Shown here piece by piece: positions 54,489 through 63,679 of a stretch of DNA of 64,000 bases (its first letter is position 1; each line of letters starts with the position of its first letter). The stretch lies in assembly GCA_002280515.1 (NCBI GenBank), contig NCEA01000019.1, positions 1 to 64,000 on the forward strand. The letters are read 5' to 3'. Position numbers and translations under genes: made by a program. Origin of the DNA: Rhodobacterales bacterium 32-67-9 (GTDB lineage Bacteria; Pseudomonadota; Alphaproteobacteria; Rhodobacterales; Rhodobacteraceae). The notes beneath the pieces were generated by a model, which saw only the letters and a list, made by a program, of their open reading frames with translations, had not been told where the DNA came from and did no database searches.

Positions 54489-55937
54489 TCAGGTCCGCCA
54501 GAAGCGCGGCAGGAAGATCACCAGCACCACCAGCAGTTCCAGCCGGCCGAGCAGCATCGCCACGGTCAGGATCCACTTCGCCGGATCGTTGATCGCGGCG
54601 AAATTGCCGGCGGGGCCGATGATCTCGCCAAGGCCCGGCCCGATGTTGGCGATCGCCGTGGCCGCGCCGGAAATCGCGGTGATGAAGTCGAGCCCGGTCA
54701 GCGACAGCGCCACCGCGATCAGCCCGAGGCTGACGATGAAGACGCCGAGGAAGGCCATGACCGAGGACATCACCTCCTCCGTGACCGGCTGCCCCTGATA
54801 GCGCGGGGTGAAAAGGCCGTTCGGCGAATGGATGCGACGGATCTGGGCGCCGACCGAGGCGATCAGGAGCTGGTAGCGGAAGATCTTGACCGAACAGCAG
54901 GTCGATCCGGCGCATCCTCCGATCAGGCCGATGAAGAAGAAGAGCACGATGGGGAACTGGCCCCAGAGCTGGTAATCGACGCTCGCATAACCGGTGCCGG
55001 TGATGATCGAGGTGACGTTGAATGTCGCCTCGCGGACCGCATGTTCCAGGTGATCGCCGTTGGCGAGGATGCGGTAGGCGGTGACGACCGCCACAAGCGC
55101 GGCAATGGTCCAGAGAAACGCCCGCACCTGGGGATCGCGCAGCATCGGCCGCGATGATCCCGCCAGCAGTTGCACGTACCGGACGAAGGGCAGGCTTGCC
55201 AGAACCATGAACGCCGAGGCGAGGTATTCCGGCGCCCCCTGATAGGCCCCGAAAGAGGCGTCCGAGGTTGAAAATCCGCCCGTGGACATCGTCGTCAGCG
55301 CGTGATTGACGGCGTCGAAGCCGGTCATGCCCACGGTCATGTAGGCCGCCGCGCAGATCACCGTGAGGCCGACATAGACGCCCATGATCTGCGCCGCGAT
55401 CTCGGCCGCGCGCGGCAGCACCTTGCCGCCGGTGTCGAAGGCTTCGGAGCGGAAGATCTGCATCCCGCCAACCCTGAGTTCCGGCAGGAAGACCATCGCC
55501 ACGATGATGATCCCGACGCCGCCGAACCATTGCAGCATCGACCGCCAGAGAAGGAGCCCCGCCGGCAGATCCTCGAGCCCGGTGAAGACCGTGGCCCCGG
55601 TCGTCGTCAGCCCCGACATTGCCTCGAAGATCGCGTCGACCGGCCGCGCGCCGGTCGCCCCAAAGAGAAACGGCAACGCCCCGAAGAGCGGCAGCGCCAC
55701 CCAGACGCCGGTGGCGAGGAGAAAGGTCTGCTGCAGGCTCAGCCGCTCGCCCACGCCATTGGCGCAGGCGACCGCCATCAGGCCGCCGATCAGGCAGGTG
55801 AGGATCGCGCTTTGCAGGAAGGCCGGCCAGTGGTCGTTGTCGGTGCCGAAATCGACGGCCATCGGCAGGGCCATCGTCGCGCCGAGGACGGCGCTCAGCA
55901 GACCGATCACATATCCGACGGGGCGCAGGTCGATCAT
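54489..55937 (-). CDS. trkH: TrkH family potassium uptake protein, copy 1 (last of three)
   Basis: 482-residue potassium channel subunit of the Trk/Ktr superfamily with four M1-P-M2 repeats. Filter loops are visible: GLTTTGATVF, TMSTGGFSTSDASFG, SIITGTGYASVD and ANIGPGLGEIIGPAGNF. Its N terminus (MIDLRPVGYVIGL) and C terminus (LPRFWRT) match the two genes before it. It is the last of three tandem paralogues on the minus strand. TrkH needs a TrkA-type NAD-binding partner; none is in the window. Confidence 0.92.
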   Translation of the reverse strand: MIDLRPVGYVIGLLSAVLGATMALPMAVDFGTDNDHWPAFLQSAILTCLIGGLMAVACANGVGERLSLQQTFLLATGVWVALPLFGALPFLFGATGARPVDAIFEAMSGLTTTGATVFTGLEDLPAGLLLWRSMLQWFGGVGIIIVAMVFLPELRVGGMQIFRSEAFDTGGKVLPRAAEIAAQIMGVYVGLTVICAAAYMTVGMTGFDAVNHALTTMSTGGFSTSDASFGAYQGAPEYLASAFMVLASLPFVRYVQLLAGSSRPMLRDPQVRAFLWTIAALVAVVTAYRILANGDHLEHAVREATFNVTSIITGTGYASVDYQLWGQFPIVLFFFIGLIGGCAGSTCCSVKIFRYQLLIASVGAQIRRIHSPNGLFTPRYQGQPVTEEVMSSVMAFLGVFIVSLGLIAVALSLTGLDFITAISGAATAIANIGPGLGEIIGPAGNFAAINDPAKWILTVAMLLGRLELLVVLVIFLPRFWRT

Positions 55938-56006
55938 GGCCGAGCCTTGGCGGGGCGGAACCGGCCTGTCAAGCGGTTCGCCGGCCGCGGGCCTCGGTTC
56001 GGGGCC

Positions 56007-57455
56007 TCAGTCCTGCCAGAAGCGCGGCAGCAGGATCACCAGCACCGAAAGAAGCGACAGCCGCCCCATGATCATCGCGAGGATCATCAGAATTTTCGCG
56101 GTGTCGGGCAGCGCCACATGCGTCCCGGTATCGCCGAGGATCGCGCCATATCCGTAGCCGATGTTCGCCATCGCCGTCCACGAGGTGAACAACGCCGATT
56201 CGAAGTCGACGCCGCTGGCGGCGATCAGCACCGAAAAGACACCGAGCGTCACGACATAGGCGCCGACGAACAGCATGATCGCGTCCACGGTGTCCGCCTC
56301 GATCGGCTGTCCACCGTAACGCAGGGCAATGATCTGGTGCGGCATCTGGATCTGCCGGACCCTTGCGGAAAGCAGGCTGAACATGACCTGCACCCGGAAC
56401 ACCGACAGGCCCGCCGAGCTTGACCCCGAGCAGGCCCCCATGATGCCGAGCCATAGCGCGACGGTCGCCGGGAACGCTCCCCATGCGGAAAAATCGCCGG
56501 CGCCGAACCCGGTACAGGAAATGATCGACACGAGGTTGAACAGAGTCTCGCGAAACGCGGGCTCAGCGGATTGGTCGCTCGTGGCTAGCCGCCACGCCGT
56601 CACGCCCATCACGGCAATCGCAATCCACATCAGATAGGTCCGGACCTGCAAGTCGGACCGAAGCGGCGCCATCGCCCCGCGCAAGAGCTGGACATAACGG
56701 ACATAGGGAAGGCTGCCGAGGATCATGAAGGCGACCGCTGTATATTGAATTTGCGGCGCGTATCCGGAAAAGGAAGCCCCACGCGGCGAAAACCCGCCCG
56801 TGGCGATGGTGGCCATCCCATGCGTCACGGCCTCGAACGTCGGCATTCCCGCGGCCGCATAGGCCATCATGCAGCCGACCGTGAGCAGCGCATAGACGAG
56901 GAAAAGCTCGCGCGCGATGTCGGTGGCGCGGGGCAGCACCTTGCCGAAGGTGTCGAACCCCTCGGTTCGGAAGAACTGCATGCCGCCGACCCGCATCACC
57001 GGCAGGAAGATCATCGCGATGAAGGCGATGCCGAGCCCGCCGAGCCAGTTCAGCATCGCGCGCCAAAGCGTCACCCCGGCCGGCAGGTCGTCGACGCCGA
57101 CGAAGACCGAGGCCCCTGTCGTGGTGATGCCCGAGACGGCCTCGAAATAGGCGTCGATGAAGCGCACGTCCGGCGCGCCGATGAGGAAGGGCAGCGCCCC
57201 GAAGAACGGCACGAACATCCAGATGCCGAGCGTCAGCAGGAAGGCCTGGCGCACCGACAGGCTACGGCCGGCGCGGTTCTGGCAGGCAATCGCGGTGAAG
57301 CCGCCGGCCGTGACGCTGATCAGCGAGGCCTCGGCGAAGGCGCCGGCATTCGCATCTCCCAGCAGGAAATCGGTCAGCAGCGGCACGATCATCGTCAGCC
57401 CTAGCGCCGCGATGATGAGACCGATCACATATCCGACGGGGCGAAGGTCGACCAT
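56007..57455 (-). CDS. trkH: TrkH family potassium uptake protein, copy 2 (middle)
   Basis: 482-residue TrkH paralogue. Filter loops: GITTTGASVFVG, TIATGGFSPRGASFS, SIISCTGFGAGDFS and ANIGYGYGAILGDTGT. The third loop has SCTGF where copy 1 has TGTGY, a difference close to the selectivity glycine. The ATG at 57455 (MVDLRPVGYV) is chosen over an upstream in-frame ATG because it aligns with the starts of the other two copies. It lies 69 bases before copy 1 and 46 bases after copy 3. Confidence 0.92.
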   Translation of the reverse strand: MVDLRPVGYVIGLIIAALGLTMIVPLLTDFLLGDANAGAFAEASLISVTAGGFTAIACQNRAGRSLSVRQAFLLTLGIWMFVPFFGALPFLIGAPDVRFIDAYFEAVSGITTTGASVFVGVDDLPAGVTLWRAMLNWLGGLGIAFIAMIFLPVMRVGGMQFFRTEGFDTFGKVLPRATDIARELFLVYALLTVGCMMAYAAAGMPTFEAVTHGMATIATGGFSPRGASFSGYAPQIQYTAVAFMILGSLPYVRYVQLLRGAMAPLRSDLQVRTYLMWIAIAVMGVTAWRLATSDQSAEPAFRETLFNLVSIISCTGFGAGDFSAWGAFPATVALWLGIMGACSGSSSAGLSVFRVQVMFSLLSARVRQIQMPHQIIALRYGGQPIEADTVDAIMLFVGAYVVTLGVFSVLIAASGVDFESALFTSWTAMANIGYGYGAILGDTGTHVALPDTAKILMILAMIMGRLSLLSVLVILLPRFWQD

Positions 57456-57501
57456 GCCGCAGGCATCCCCCACCGGCGCCGTGCTGTCAAGCCGGCGGCG
57501 C

Positions 57502-58947
57502 TCAGTTCTGCCAGAACCGTGGCAGGAGGAGGATCAGCACGGCAAGCAGGCCAAGCCGCCCCATGATCATCGTGAAGATCATCACCCATTTGGCGAAATC
57601 CGGAAAATCGACCATCGTCCCGGTCCGCGCCACCATCGGTCCGAAGCCGAAACCGATGTTGCCGATCGAGGTCCAGATCGCGAAAAACGCCGATTCCATG
57701 TCGATCCCGTCGAGCGTCAGCGCCACGCTCAGAAGCCCGATGAGGAAGATGTAGCTCGTCAGGTGCAGGATGATCGCATAGATCACATCGTCCTCGACCG
57801 TGCGCCCGTCATAACGCACCGGCTCCACCCGGTGCGGCGAATGCAGGAGCCGGACGTGGCTGCGGATCGCGGCGAACATCACCTGCACCCGGAAGACGCT
57901 GAGTGCCCCCGAACTGGAGGCGGTGCAGCCGCCTATCATCCCGACGATCGCCGCGACCCCCATCGCGAAGCCGCCCCAGGAGGCGACATTGGCCGAAGAA
58001 AATCCCGCGCCCGAAAAGATCGAGACGAGGTTGAAAAATGTTTCGCGGAAGGCAGGTTCGGGCGCGGCCCCGCCGAAGATGCGCACGCCCGTCACCGCCC
58101 CGACAGCGAGCGCGATCCAGCCCAGATAGGCGCGCACCTGCACGTCCGACCAGAGCGGCCGGGCCGAGCCGGAGGCAAGTTGCATGAAGCGGATGTAGGG
58201 TGTCGTCCCGAGGATCATGAAGATCGCGCCTGCGTATTCCGCCCCGCCCGAATACTTGCCGAACGAGGCGTCCGAGGGCGAAAAGCCCCCGGTCGCGATC
58301 GTCGCCATAGCGTGCACCACCGTGTCGAGCGGCGACATCCCGAGCAGCGCATAGACCAGCCCGCAGACCAGCGTCAGCCCGACATAGACGGTCAGGAGGC
58401 CCCTGGCGATGTCCACCGCGCGCGGCAAAGTCTTGCCGAGCGTGTCGAAGCCCTGGGCGCGGAAGAACTGCATGCCGCCGACGCGCATGTGCGGCAGGAA
58501 GATCATCGCGATGAAGGCGATGCCGATGCCGCCGATCCAGTTGAGCATGCCGCGCCAGAGATTGACCCCCGCCGGCAGCGCGTCGAGTCCGACAAAGACG
58601 GTCGAGCCGGTCGTGGTCAGGCCGGACACCGCCTCGAAGAACGCGTCGGTCAGGGCTACGTCCGGCGCGCCGATGACCAGCGGCAGGGCGGCGAAGACCG
58701 GCAGGACCACCCAGATCAGGAAGGTCAGAAGGAAGGCCTGACGGATGTTCCACTCGCGCGCCGTGTCGCTCCGGCAGGTGACGGCCGTCATGACCCCGGC
58801 AATCAGGCTTATGATCGCGGCTTCGCGGAACGCACCGCCGTTGCCGTTCTCCAGCGCCATGTCGACCATCATCGGAAGCAGCATCGCAACACCAAGCCCC
58901 GCGACGAGGCAACCCAGCACGAAACCGACGGGACGAAAGTCAATCAT
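57502..58947 (-). CDS. trkH: TrkH family potassium uptake protein, copy 3 (first of three)
   Basis: 481-residue TrkH paralogue and first of the tandem set in transcription order. Filter loops: GLTTTGSTVFVG, TIATGGFSPSDASFG, SIFSGAGFSSANVAS and GNIGFGFGPMVARTG. The third loop (SGAGF) again differs from its neighbours. The start MIDFRPVGFVLG at 58947 aligns with the paralogues; the frame is open further to 58977. Equal length and matching ends indicate tandem duplication followed by divergence. Confidence 0.92.
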   Translation of the reverse strand: MIDFRPVGFVLGCLVAGLGVAMLLPMMVDMALENGNGGAFREAAIISLIAGVMTAVTCRSDTAREWNIRQAFLLTFLIWVVLPVFAALPLVIGAPDVALTDAFFEAVSGLTTTGSTVFVGLDALPAGVNLWRGMLNWIGGIGIAFIAMIFLPHMRVGGMQFFRAQGFDTLGKTLPRAVDIARGLLTVYVGLTLVCGLVYALLGMSPLDTVVHAMATIATGGFSPSDASFGKYSGGAEYAGAIFMILGTTPYIRFMQLASGSARPLWSDVQVRAYLGWIALAVGAVTGVRIFGGAAPEPAFRETFFNLVSIFSGAGFSSANVASWGGFAMGVAAIVGMIGGCTASSSGALSVFRVQVMFAAIRSHVRLLHSPHRVEPVRYDGRTVEDDVIYAIILHLTSYIFLIGLLSVALTLDGIDMESAFFAIWTSIGNIGFGFGPMVARTGTMVDFPDFAKWVMIFTMIMGRLGLLAVLILLLPRFWQN

Positions 58948-59032
58948 AATGGGGCGCAGCCATGATCCGGCGCCCACGGGCTGTCAAGCGGGTTCGGAGG
59001 GGTCCGCCCGGACGCCCGTACCCGGGCCGCCC

Positions 59033-60130
59033 TCAGCCCGGCTTGTGGAGCGAGGCGAAGAGCCGCGGGTCGATGCTCTCGTCGGCGAAGGTGGGGCCCT
59101 CGGTGAGGATCGACACCGCGTCGTGGCTGTGCAGGCTTTCCTGATGGCTCGCCACGATGCGGAAATCGCCGATGCGCGGCTCGGCCAGCAGGCGTTCGGC
59201 GAAACTGCGCGCCGCGTCCTCGACGAAGATCGGGTTGGCGGCGTTCAGCTCGGCGAAGGCCTGTTCGTCCTCGCGCTTGACCATCACCTGCGTCTCGGTC
59301 GGCACCGCGGCGCGGGCGATGTCGATCAGGTCCTCGTACCAGAGCCGCTTCGGCCCCTCCTCGACCACCGAAATGCGCGCGACGGAGCGCTGCGAATGCG
59401 GCGTGGCGAGCTGCCCGCGCGCCTGCCGCGCATGTTCGCTGAGTTCGAGAGAACAGGGGCAGGTCGAGGAATAGACGTAGTCGAGATGGGTGATCCGCTT
59501 CTGCCGGCCGTCGGTTTCCATCAGTTCCAGCGCGATGTCGTAATATTGCCAGCCGCTCAGCCCGGAGCGAAGCGAGTTGACCCGGCCGGGGAAGGAAAAC
59601 CGCATCATCAGCCGCGCGTCGACGCTGTCATGGTCCTTCTTGTAGTCGTCGAGCACCGCCTCGAGCACCGAGAAGGAAAAGGTCCGTTCGGCATGGGCAT
59701 AGAACGAGCGCATGATGCGGCTCATGTTGATGCCCTTCTTCTCGCCGATGAGGCTCACCGTGCCGGTGACCGAGGTTTCCAGCGTGATGTCGCCGCCGTC
59801 GCGGGTGTGGAAGCGGATCGGCAGCCGGAAGTTCGAGATGCCGACATGCTGGATCGGCGCCTGCGCGCCGACGATCAGGCTCGACGGTCCGTTCTGAAGG
59901 TCGGGCATCGAGGCGCGGTAGTTCGCGTCCGGCTTGAAGTTCTCTGGGTATGATCTTGACAGGTCGGGATAATTCCCGACCTCGCGGCCGGGAAGGAGCC
60001 GCGCGATGGCGGGGTCGAGCCGCGCCACTTCGCTCGGATCAGCCGTCTCGGCCCAGCGGCGCAGAGTGTCCAGTGCCGCTTCTGCATCGTCCCGGTTCGG
60101 TTCCCGGTCGATCTCGCCCACGAAGTTCAT
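59033..60130 (-). CDS. folE2: GTP cyclohydrolase FolE2 (type IB)
   Basis: 365-residue GTP cyclohydrolase IB, the first step of folate synthesis, converting GTP to dihydroneopterin triphosphate. The tunnelling-fold core includes LPIRFHTRDGGDITLETSVTG-type sequence, KKGINMSR, and the metal-site cysteine in SSTCPCSLE. FolE2 enzymes can use metals other than zinc. The ATG at 60130 (MNFVGEIDR) has GGAG upstream; the frame is open a little further. It lies downstream of metZ with a 104-base gap. Confidence 0.93.
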   Translation of the reverse strand: MNFVGEIDREPNRDDAEAALDTLRRWAETADPSEVARLDPAIARLLPGREVGNYPDLSRSYPENFKPDANYRASMPDLQNGPSSLIVGAQAPIQHVGISNFRLPIRFHTRDGGDITLETSVTGTVSLIGEKKGINMSRIMRSFYAHAERTFSFSVLEAVLDDYKKDHDSVDARLMMRFSFPGRVNSLRSGLSGWQYYDIALELMETDGRQKRITHLDYVYSSTCPCSLELSEHARQARGQLATPHSQRSVARISVVEEGPKRLWYEDLIDIARAAVPTETQVMVKREDEQAFAELNAANPIFVEDAARSFAERLLAEPRIGDFRIVASHQESLHSHDAVSILTEGPTFADESIDPRLFASLHKPG

Positions 60131-60234
60131 GGCACGCTCCTCGAAAATCCGGATATCGCCCGGATGATCCATTATGTGGGATCGCCCCGCCGCTTGTCCA
60201 ACCTTACGCGGTATCCCGTGACGCTTTCACGACG

Positions 60235-61410
60235 TCAGACCGCGTCGAGCGCGCCCTGCACATCGGCCAGCAGGTCGCCGGCATCCTCGATCCCGATCGA
60301 CAGGCGGACAAGGCCCGGCGTGATTCCAAGCAGCACCTTCTGTTCGGCCGGAAGCCGCTGGTGCGTCGTGGTCGCGGGATGGGTGATGATCGACTTCGCA
60401 TCGCCGAGGTTGTTGGAAATCTTCACGATCTTCAGCGCGTTGAGGAAGCGGAAGGCGCCCGCCTGCCCGTCCGCGACCTCCAGCGTCACCACGGTGCCAC
60501 CGGCCCCCATCTGCTCCATCGCGATTCCGTGCTGGGCGTGGCCCGGAAGGCCAGGATAGATCACCCGCGTCAGCTTCGGATGGCCGGAGAGCGCCTCGGC
60601 CAGATACTGCGCGGTCGCGGCCTGCGCCCTGACCCGGAGGTCGAGCGTTTCCAGCCCCTTCAGCATGACCCAGGCGTTGAACGGGCTGAGGGCCGCGCCG
60701 GTGTGCTTCAGATAGGGCTCCAGCACCTTGCGGATATACTGCTTCGTGCCGCAGACGACACCACCCAGACAGCGGCCGGAGCCGTCGATATGCTTGGTCG
60801 CGGAATAGACCACGACATCGGCGCCAAGTTCCACCGCCTTGGAGAAGGTCGGCGTGGCGAAGACGTTGTCGACGATGACGGTCGCGCCCCTGGCGTGGGC
60901 GATGTCGCAGACCGACTTCACGTCGATGACCTCCAGCGTCGGGTTCGACACCGATTCGAGGAACACGGCCCTGGTGTCCTCGCGCACCGCCGCGCGCCAT
61001 TGATCGAGGTCGGTGCCGTCGACCAACGTCACCTCCACGCCAAAGCGCCCGAGGATGTCGAGAACGTAGAGGCAGGAACCGAAGAGCGCCCGCGCCGCGA
61101 CCACGTGATCGCCGGCCTTCAGGAGCGCGGTCAGCGCGCCGTTGACCGCCGCCATGCCGCTTGCCGTGGCAAACGCGTCTTCGGTGCCTTCGATGGCGGC
61201 GATACGCTCCTCGAACATCCGCACCGTCGGGTTGCCGTAGCGGGCGTAGATGAACTCGTCCGGGCCGGATTCGATGAACCTCGCCTCGGCTTCCTCGGCG
61301 CTTTCGTAGACGAACCCTTGCGTGAGGAAGATCGCCTCCGACATCTCGCCATACTGGCTGCGGCGGGTGCCGGAATGTACCAGTTTCGTGCGTGTCTTCC
61401 ATTCAGTCAT
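60235..61410 (-). CDS. metZ: O-succinylhomoserine sulfhydrylase
   Basis: 391-residue PLP enzyme of the Cys/Met metabolism group that makes homocysteine from O-succinylhomoserine and sulfide. Marks include QGFVYESAEEAEARF, YARYGNPTVRMFEERIA, and the PLP lysine K206 in YSATKHIDGSGR. The start at 61410 has GGAGGA upstream; the frame is open further, but the leader contains a SAM-II riboswitch and a terminator, which supports this start and assigns the gene to methionine synthesis. Confidence 0.94.
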   Translation of the reverse strand: MTEWKTRTKLVHSGTRRSQYGEMSEAIFLTQGFVYESAEEAEARFIESGPDEFIYARYGNPTVRMFEERIAAIEGTEDAFATASGMAAVNGALTALLKAGDHVVAARALFGSCLYVLDILGRFGVEVTLVDGTDLDQWRAAVREDTRAVFLESVSNPTLEVIDVKSVCDIAHARGATVIVDNVFATPTFSKAVELGADVVVYSATKHIDGSGRCLGGVVCGTKQYIRKVLEPYLKHTGAALSPFNAWVMLKGLETLDLRVRAQAATAQYLAEALSGHPKLTRVIYPGLPGHAQHGIAMEQMGAGGTVVTLEVADGQAGAFRFLNALKIVKISNNLGDAKSIITHPATTTHQRLPAEQKVLLGITPGLVRLSIGIEDAGDLLADVQGALDAV

Positions 61411-61428
61411 GGCCAGTCCTCCGGCAAC

Positions 61429-61458
61429 AAAAAGCCCCCACCGGAACAGGTGGGGGCT
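61429..61458 (-). terminator. Riboswitch-linked intrinsic terminator in the metZ leader
   Basis: On the minus strand AGCCCCCACC (61458-61449) and GGTGGGGGCT (61442-61433) form a 10-bp stem with a 6-base loop followed by TTTTT (61433-61429). It lies between the SAM-II aptamer and the metZ Shine-Dalgarno sequence, so transcription attenuation by bound S-adenosylmethionine is likely. Confidence 0.85.
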
Positions 61459-61471
61459 GGACGCCTCCGAC

Positions 61472-61526
61472 CTCTTTAGCGGCATGTTTAACGTGGCCCG
61501 CAATCCGGTAACAAATCGCCACGGCC
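61472..61526 (-). promoter_or_regulatory. SAM-II riboswitch aptamer upstream of metZ
   Basis: The minus strand reads GGCCGTGGCGATTTG, then TTGCGGGCCACGTTAAA, then GCCGCTAAAGA. This matches the SAM-II consensus: CGTGG pairing with CCACG in P1, the GATTTG loop, the TTGC joining segment, TAAA after P1, and the GCTAAAG 3' strand of the pseudoknot. The aptamer is about 55 bases, begins close to the predicted transcription start, and is followed by a terminator and metZ. It senses S-adenosylmethionine in alphaproteobacteria. Confidence 0.93.
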
Positions 61527-61529
61527 CAT

Positions 61530-61558
61530 CCGATAGCGCGAAGTGGCGGCAGGGTCAA
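61530..61558 (-). promoter_or_regulatory. Sigma-70-like promoter of metZ
   Basis: On the minus strand TTGACC (61558-61553) and TATCGG (61535-61530) are separated by exactly 17 bases. A start about 6-8 bases downstream would place the first transcribed base at the 5' edge of the SAM-II aptamer. Confidence 0.65.
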
Positions 61559-61644
61559 CCGCGTCGCGAAACCGTTGCCGGACCGTCACGCCGGCGTCGT
61601 ATGCGTCCGATACCAAGCGGCCACAACATCTTGTGGACGCCCCG

Positions 61645-62547
61645 ATGACCCTCCTGCATGTCAACGCCAACGGCTGCCTCTGGAGCCCGAACGACCGCGA
61701 CGGGCCTGAGCTTGACGATCTGCTCGCGGCGCTGCCGGAGGAGATGCCGGTTCCGGTCCTCGTCCATGGCTTCCGCTACGCGCCCGAACTGGCCCACCGT
61801 GATCCACACCGGCTCATCCTGTCACATGCCGAGAGCCTCGCCGACGGCGACCTGCCCTGGCCGCGCCATCTCGGCATCAGTAAGGCCGGTCCCGACCTTG
61901 CGATCGCCTTCGGCTGGAACGCCCACGGCAGCTTCTGGCGCGCCCGGTCCGAGGCAGCGCGCGCCGGGCTGGCGCTCGCCGCGCTCATCGTCCGCATCCG
62001 TGCCCGCTCTCCGGGGCGGCGGGTGACGGTGCTGGCCCACAGCCTCGGCGCCCGCGTCGCCCTCTCGGCGCTGCCGGCCCTCTCGCCCGGCGACATCGGA
62101 CGGGCGATCCTGCTCTTCCCGGCGGTGCTGCGCGCCGAAGCCGAGATGGCGATGGCGACCGGAGCCGGGCGCACAGCCGAGATCGTCAACGTGACGAGCC
62201 GGGAGAACCGGCTGTTCGACCTTTGCGCCACGTTTCTGGCGTCGGGCGGGCTCAGGCGGCCGGTCGGGCGCGGACTGGCCGGCCAATACCCGGGCTGGTG
62301 CGACCTCAGGATCGACTGCCCCGAGACGCTCGACCATCTTCGCGACCTCGGGTTCCAGATCGGCGGGCGCGACCGGCACATCTGTCACTGGTCGTCCTAC
62401 ATGCGGCCCGGCGTCTTCGCGCTTTACCGCGCGCTCATCGCCGAGGCGGCGGCGCTGCCGCTCGACCGGCTGGTTCCGCAGGCGCCGTCCTTGGCTCCGG
62501 ACCTCTGGCCCACCCCTTGCGACCGCGTGGAAATTGCGCTCAACTGA
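61645..62547 (+). CDS. Alpha/beta hydrolase (DUF900-like esterase)
   Basis: 300-residue predicted hydrolase. VPVLVHGFRYAP near residue 36 is the oxyanion region, and S133 in LAHSLGARVAL is the nucleophile elbow. A late His (about residue 257, RHICHW) may complete the triad. The ATG at 61645 (MTLLHVNANG) begins the conserved part; the frame is open further into the divergent metZ control region. Substrate unknown. It is divergent from metZ and 26 bases before a lipoprotein gene. Confidence 0.8.
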   Translation: MTLLHVNANGCLWSPNDRDGPELDDLLAALPEEMPVPVLVHGFRYAPELAHRDPHRLILSHAESLADGDLPWPRHLGISKAGPDLAIAFGWNAHGSFWRARSEAARAGLALAALIVRIRARSPGRRVTVLAHSLGARVALSALPALSPGDIGRAILLFPAVLRAEAEMAMATGAGRTAEIVNVTSRENRLFDLCATFLASGGLRRPVGRGLAGQYPGWCDLRIDCPETLDHLRDLGFQIGGRDRHICHWSSYMRPGVFALYRALIAEAAALPLDRLVPQAPSLAPDLWPTPCDRVEIALN

Positions 62548-62573
62548 CCCTCCCCGCCTCCGGAGGTTCCGCC

Positions 62574-62831
62574 ATGCACCGCTTCGCCCCGATCGCCGCG
62601 CTCCTCAGCCTCGCGGCCTGCGCCGCGCCGGTCGCAGCGCCTGATCCGTCGCCGCTGGGCGACGTGCAGATCGGCACCGACATCTATCCGATCGAGGCGA
62701 CCGAAGCCGGCACCTGGCGGGTCAAGGTCGGCGGCCACCCGGTGGTCTGCGCGAAACCCAATCAGGAAGCCTGCTACTGGTCGGTCCGCAACTACCTGAC
62801 CGCGCAGGAATTGCTCGACGACCTCGGCTGA
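62574..62831 (+). CDS. Small lipoprotein
   Basis: 85-residue predicted lipoprotein: MHRFAPIAALLSLAAC with lipobox LAAC and lipidated C16. The mature part (about 69 residues) contains two further cysteines (VVCAKPNQEAC) that could form a disulfide. GGAGG stands at a good distance before the ATG. No named family recognised. Probably co-transcribed with the preceding hydrolase. Confidence 0.75.
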   Translation: MHRFAPIAALLSLAACAAPVAAPDPSPLGDVQIGTDIYPIEATEAGTWRVKVGGHPVVCAKPNQEACYWSVRNYLTAQELLDDLG

Positions 62832-62917
62832 GACCTCCTGTGCGCCCCTGCACATTGCGGAGCGGCTGACCCGCACCAAGATCGGGTGTGACAGACGGCC
62901 GCCCTGAAGGACTGAAC

Positions 62918-63619
<702 letters not shown>

Positions 63620-63679
63620 TCGCGGAACGGCACACGGATGTCGTGACCCTGTACGACGGCCTCGGTGGCGCGGCCAGGT

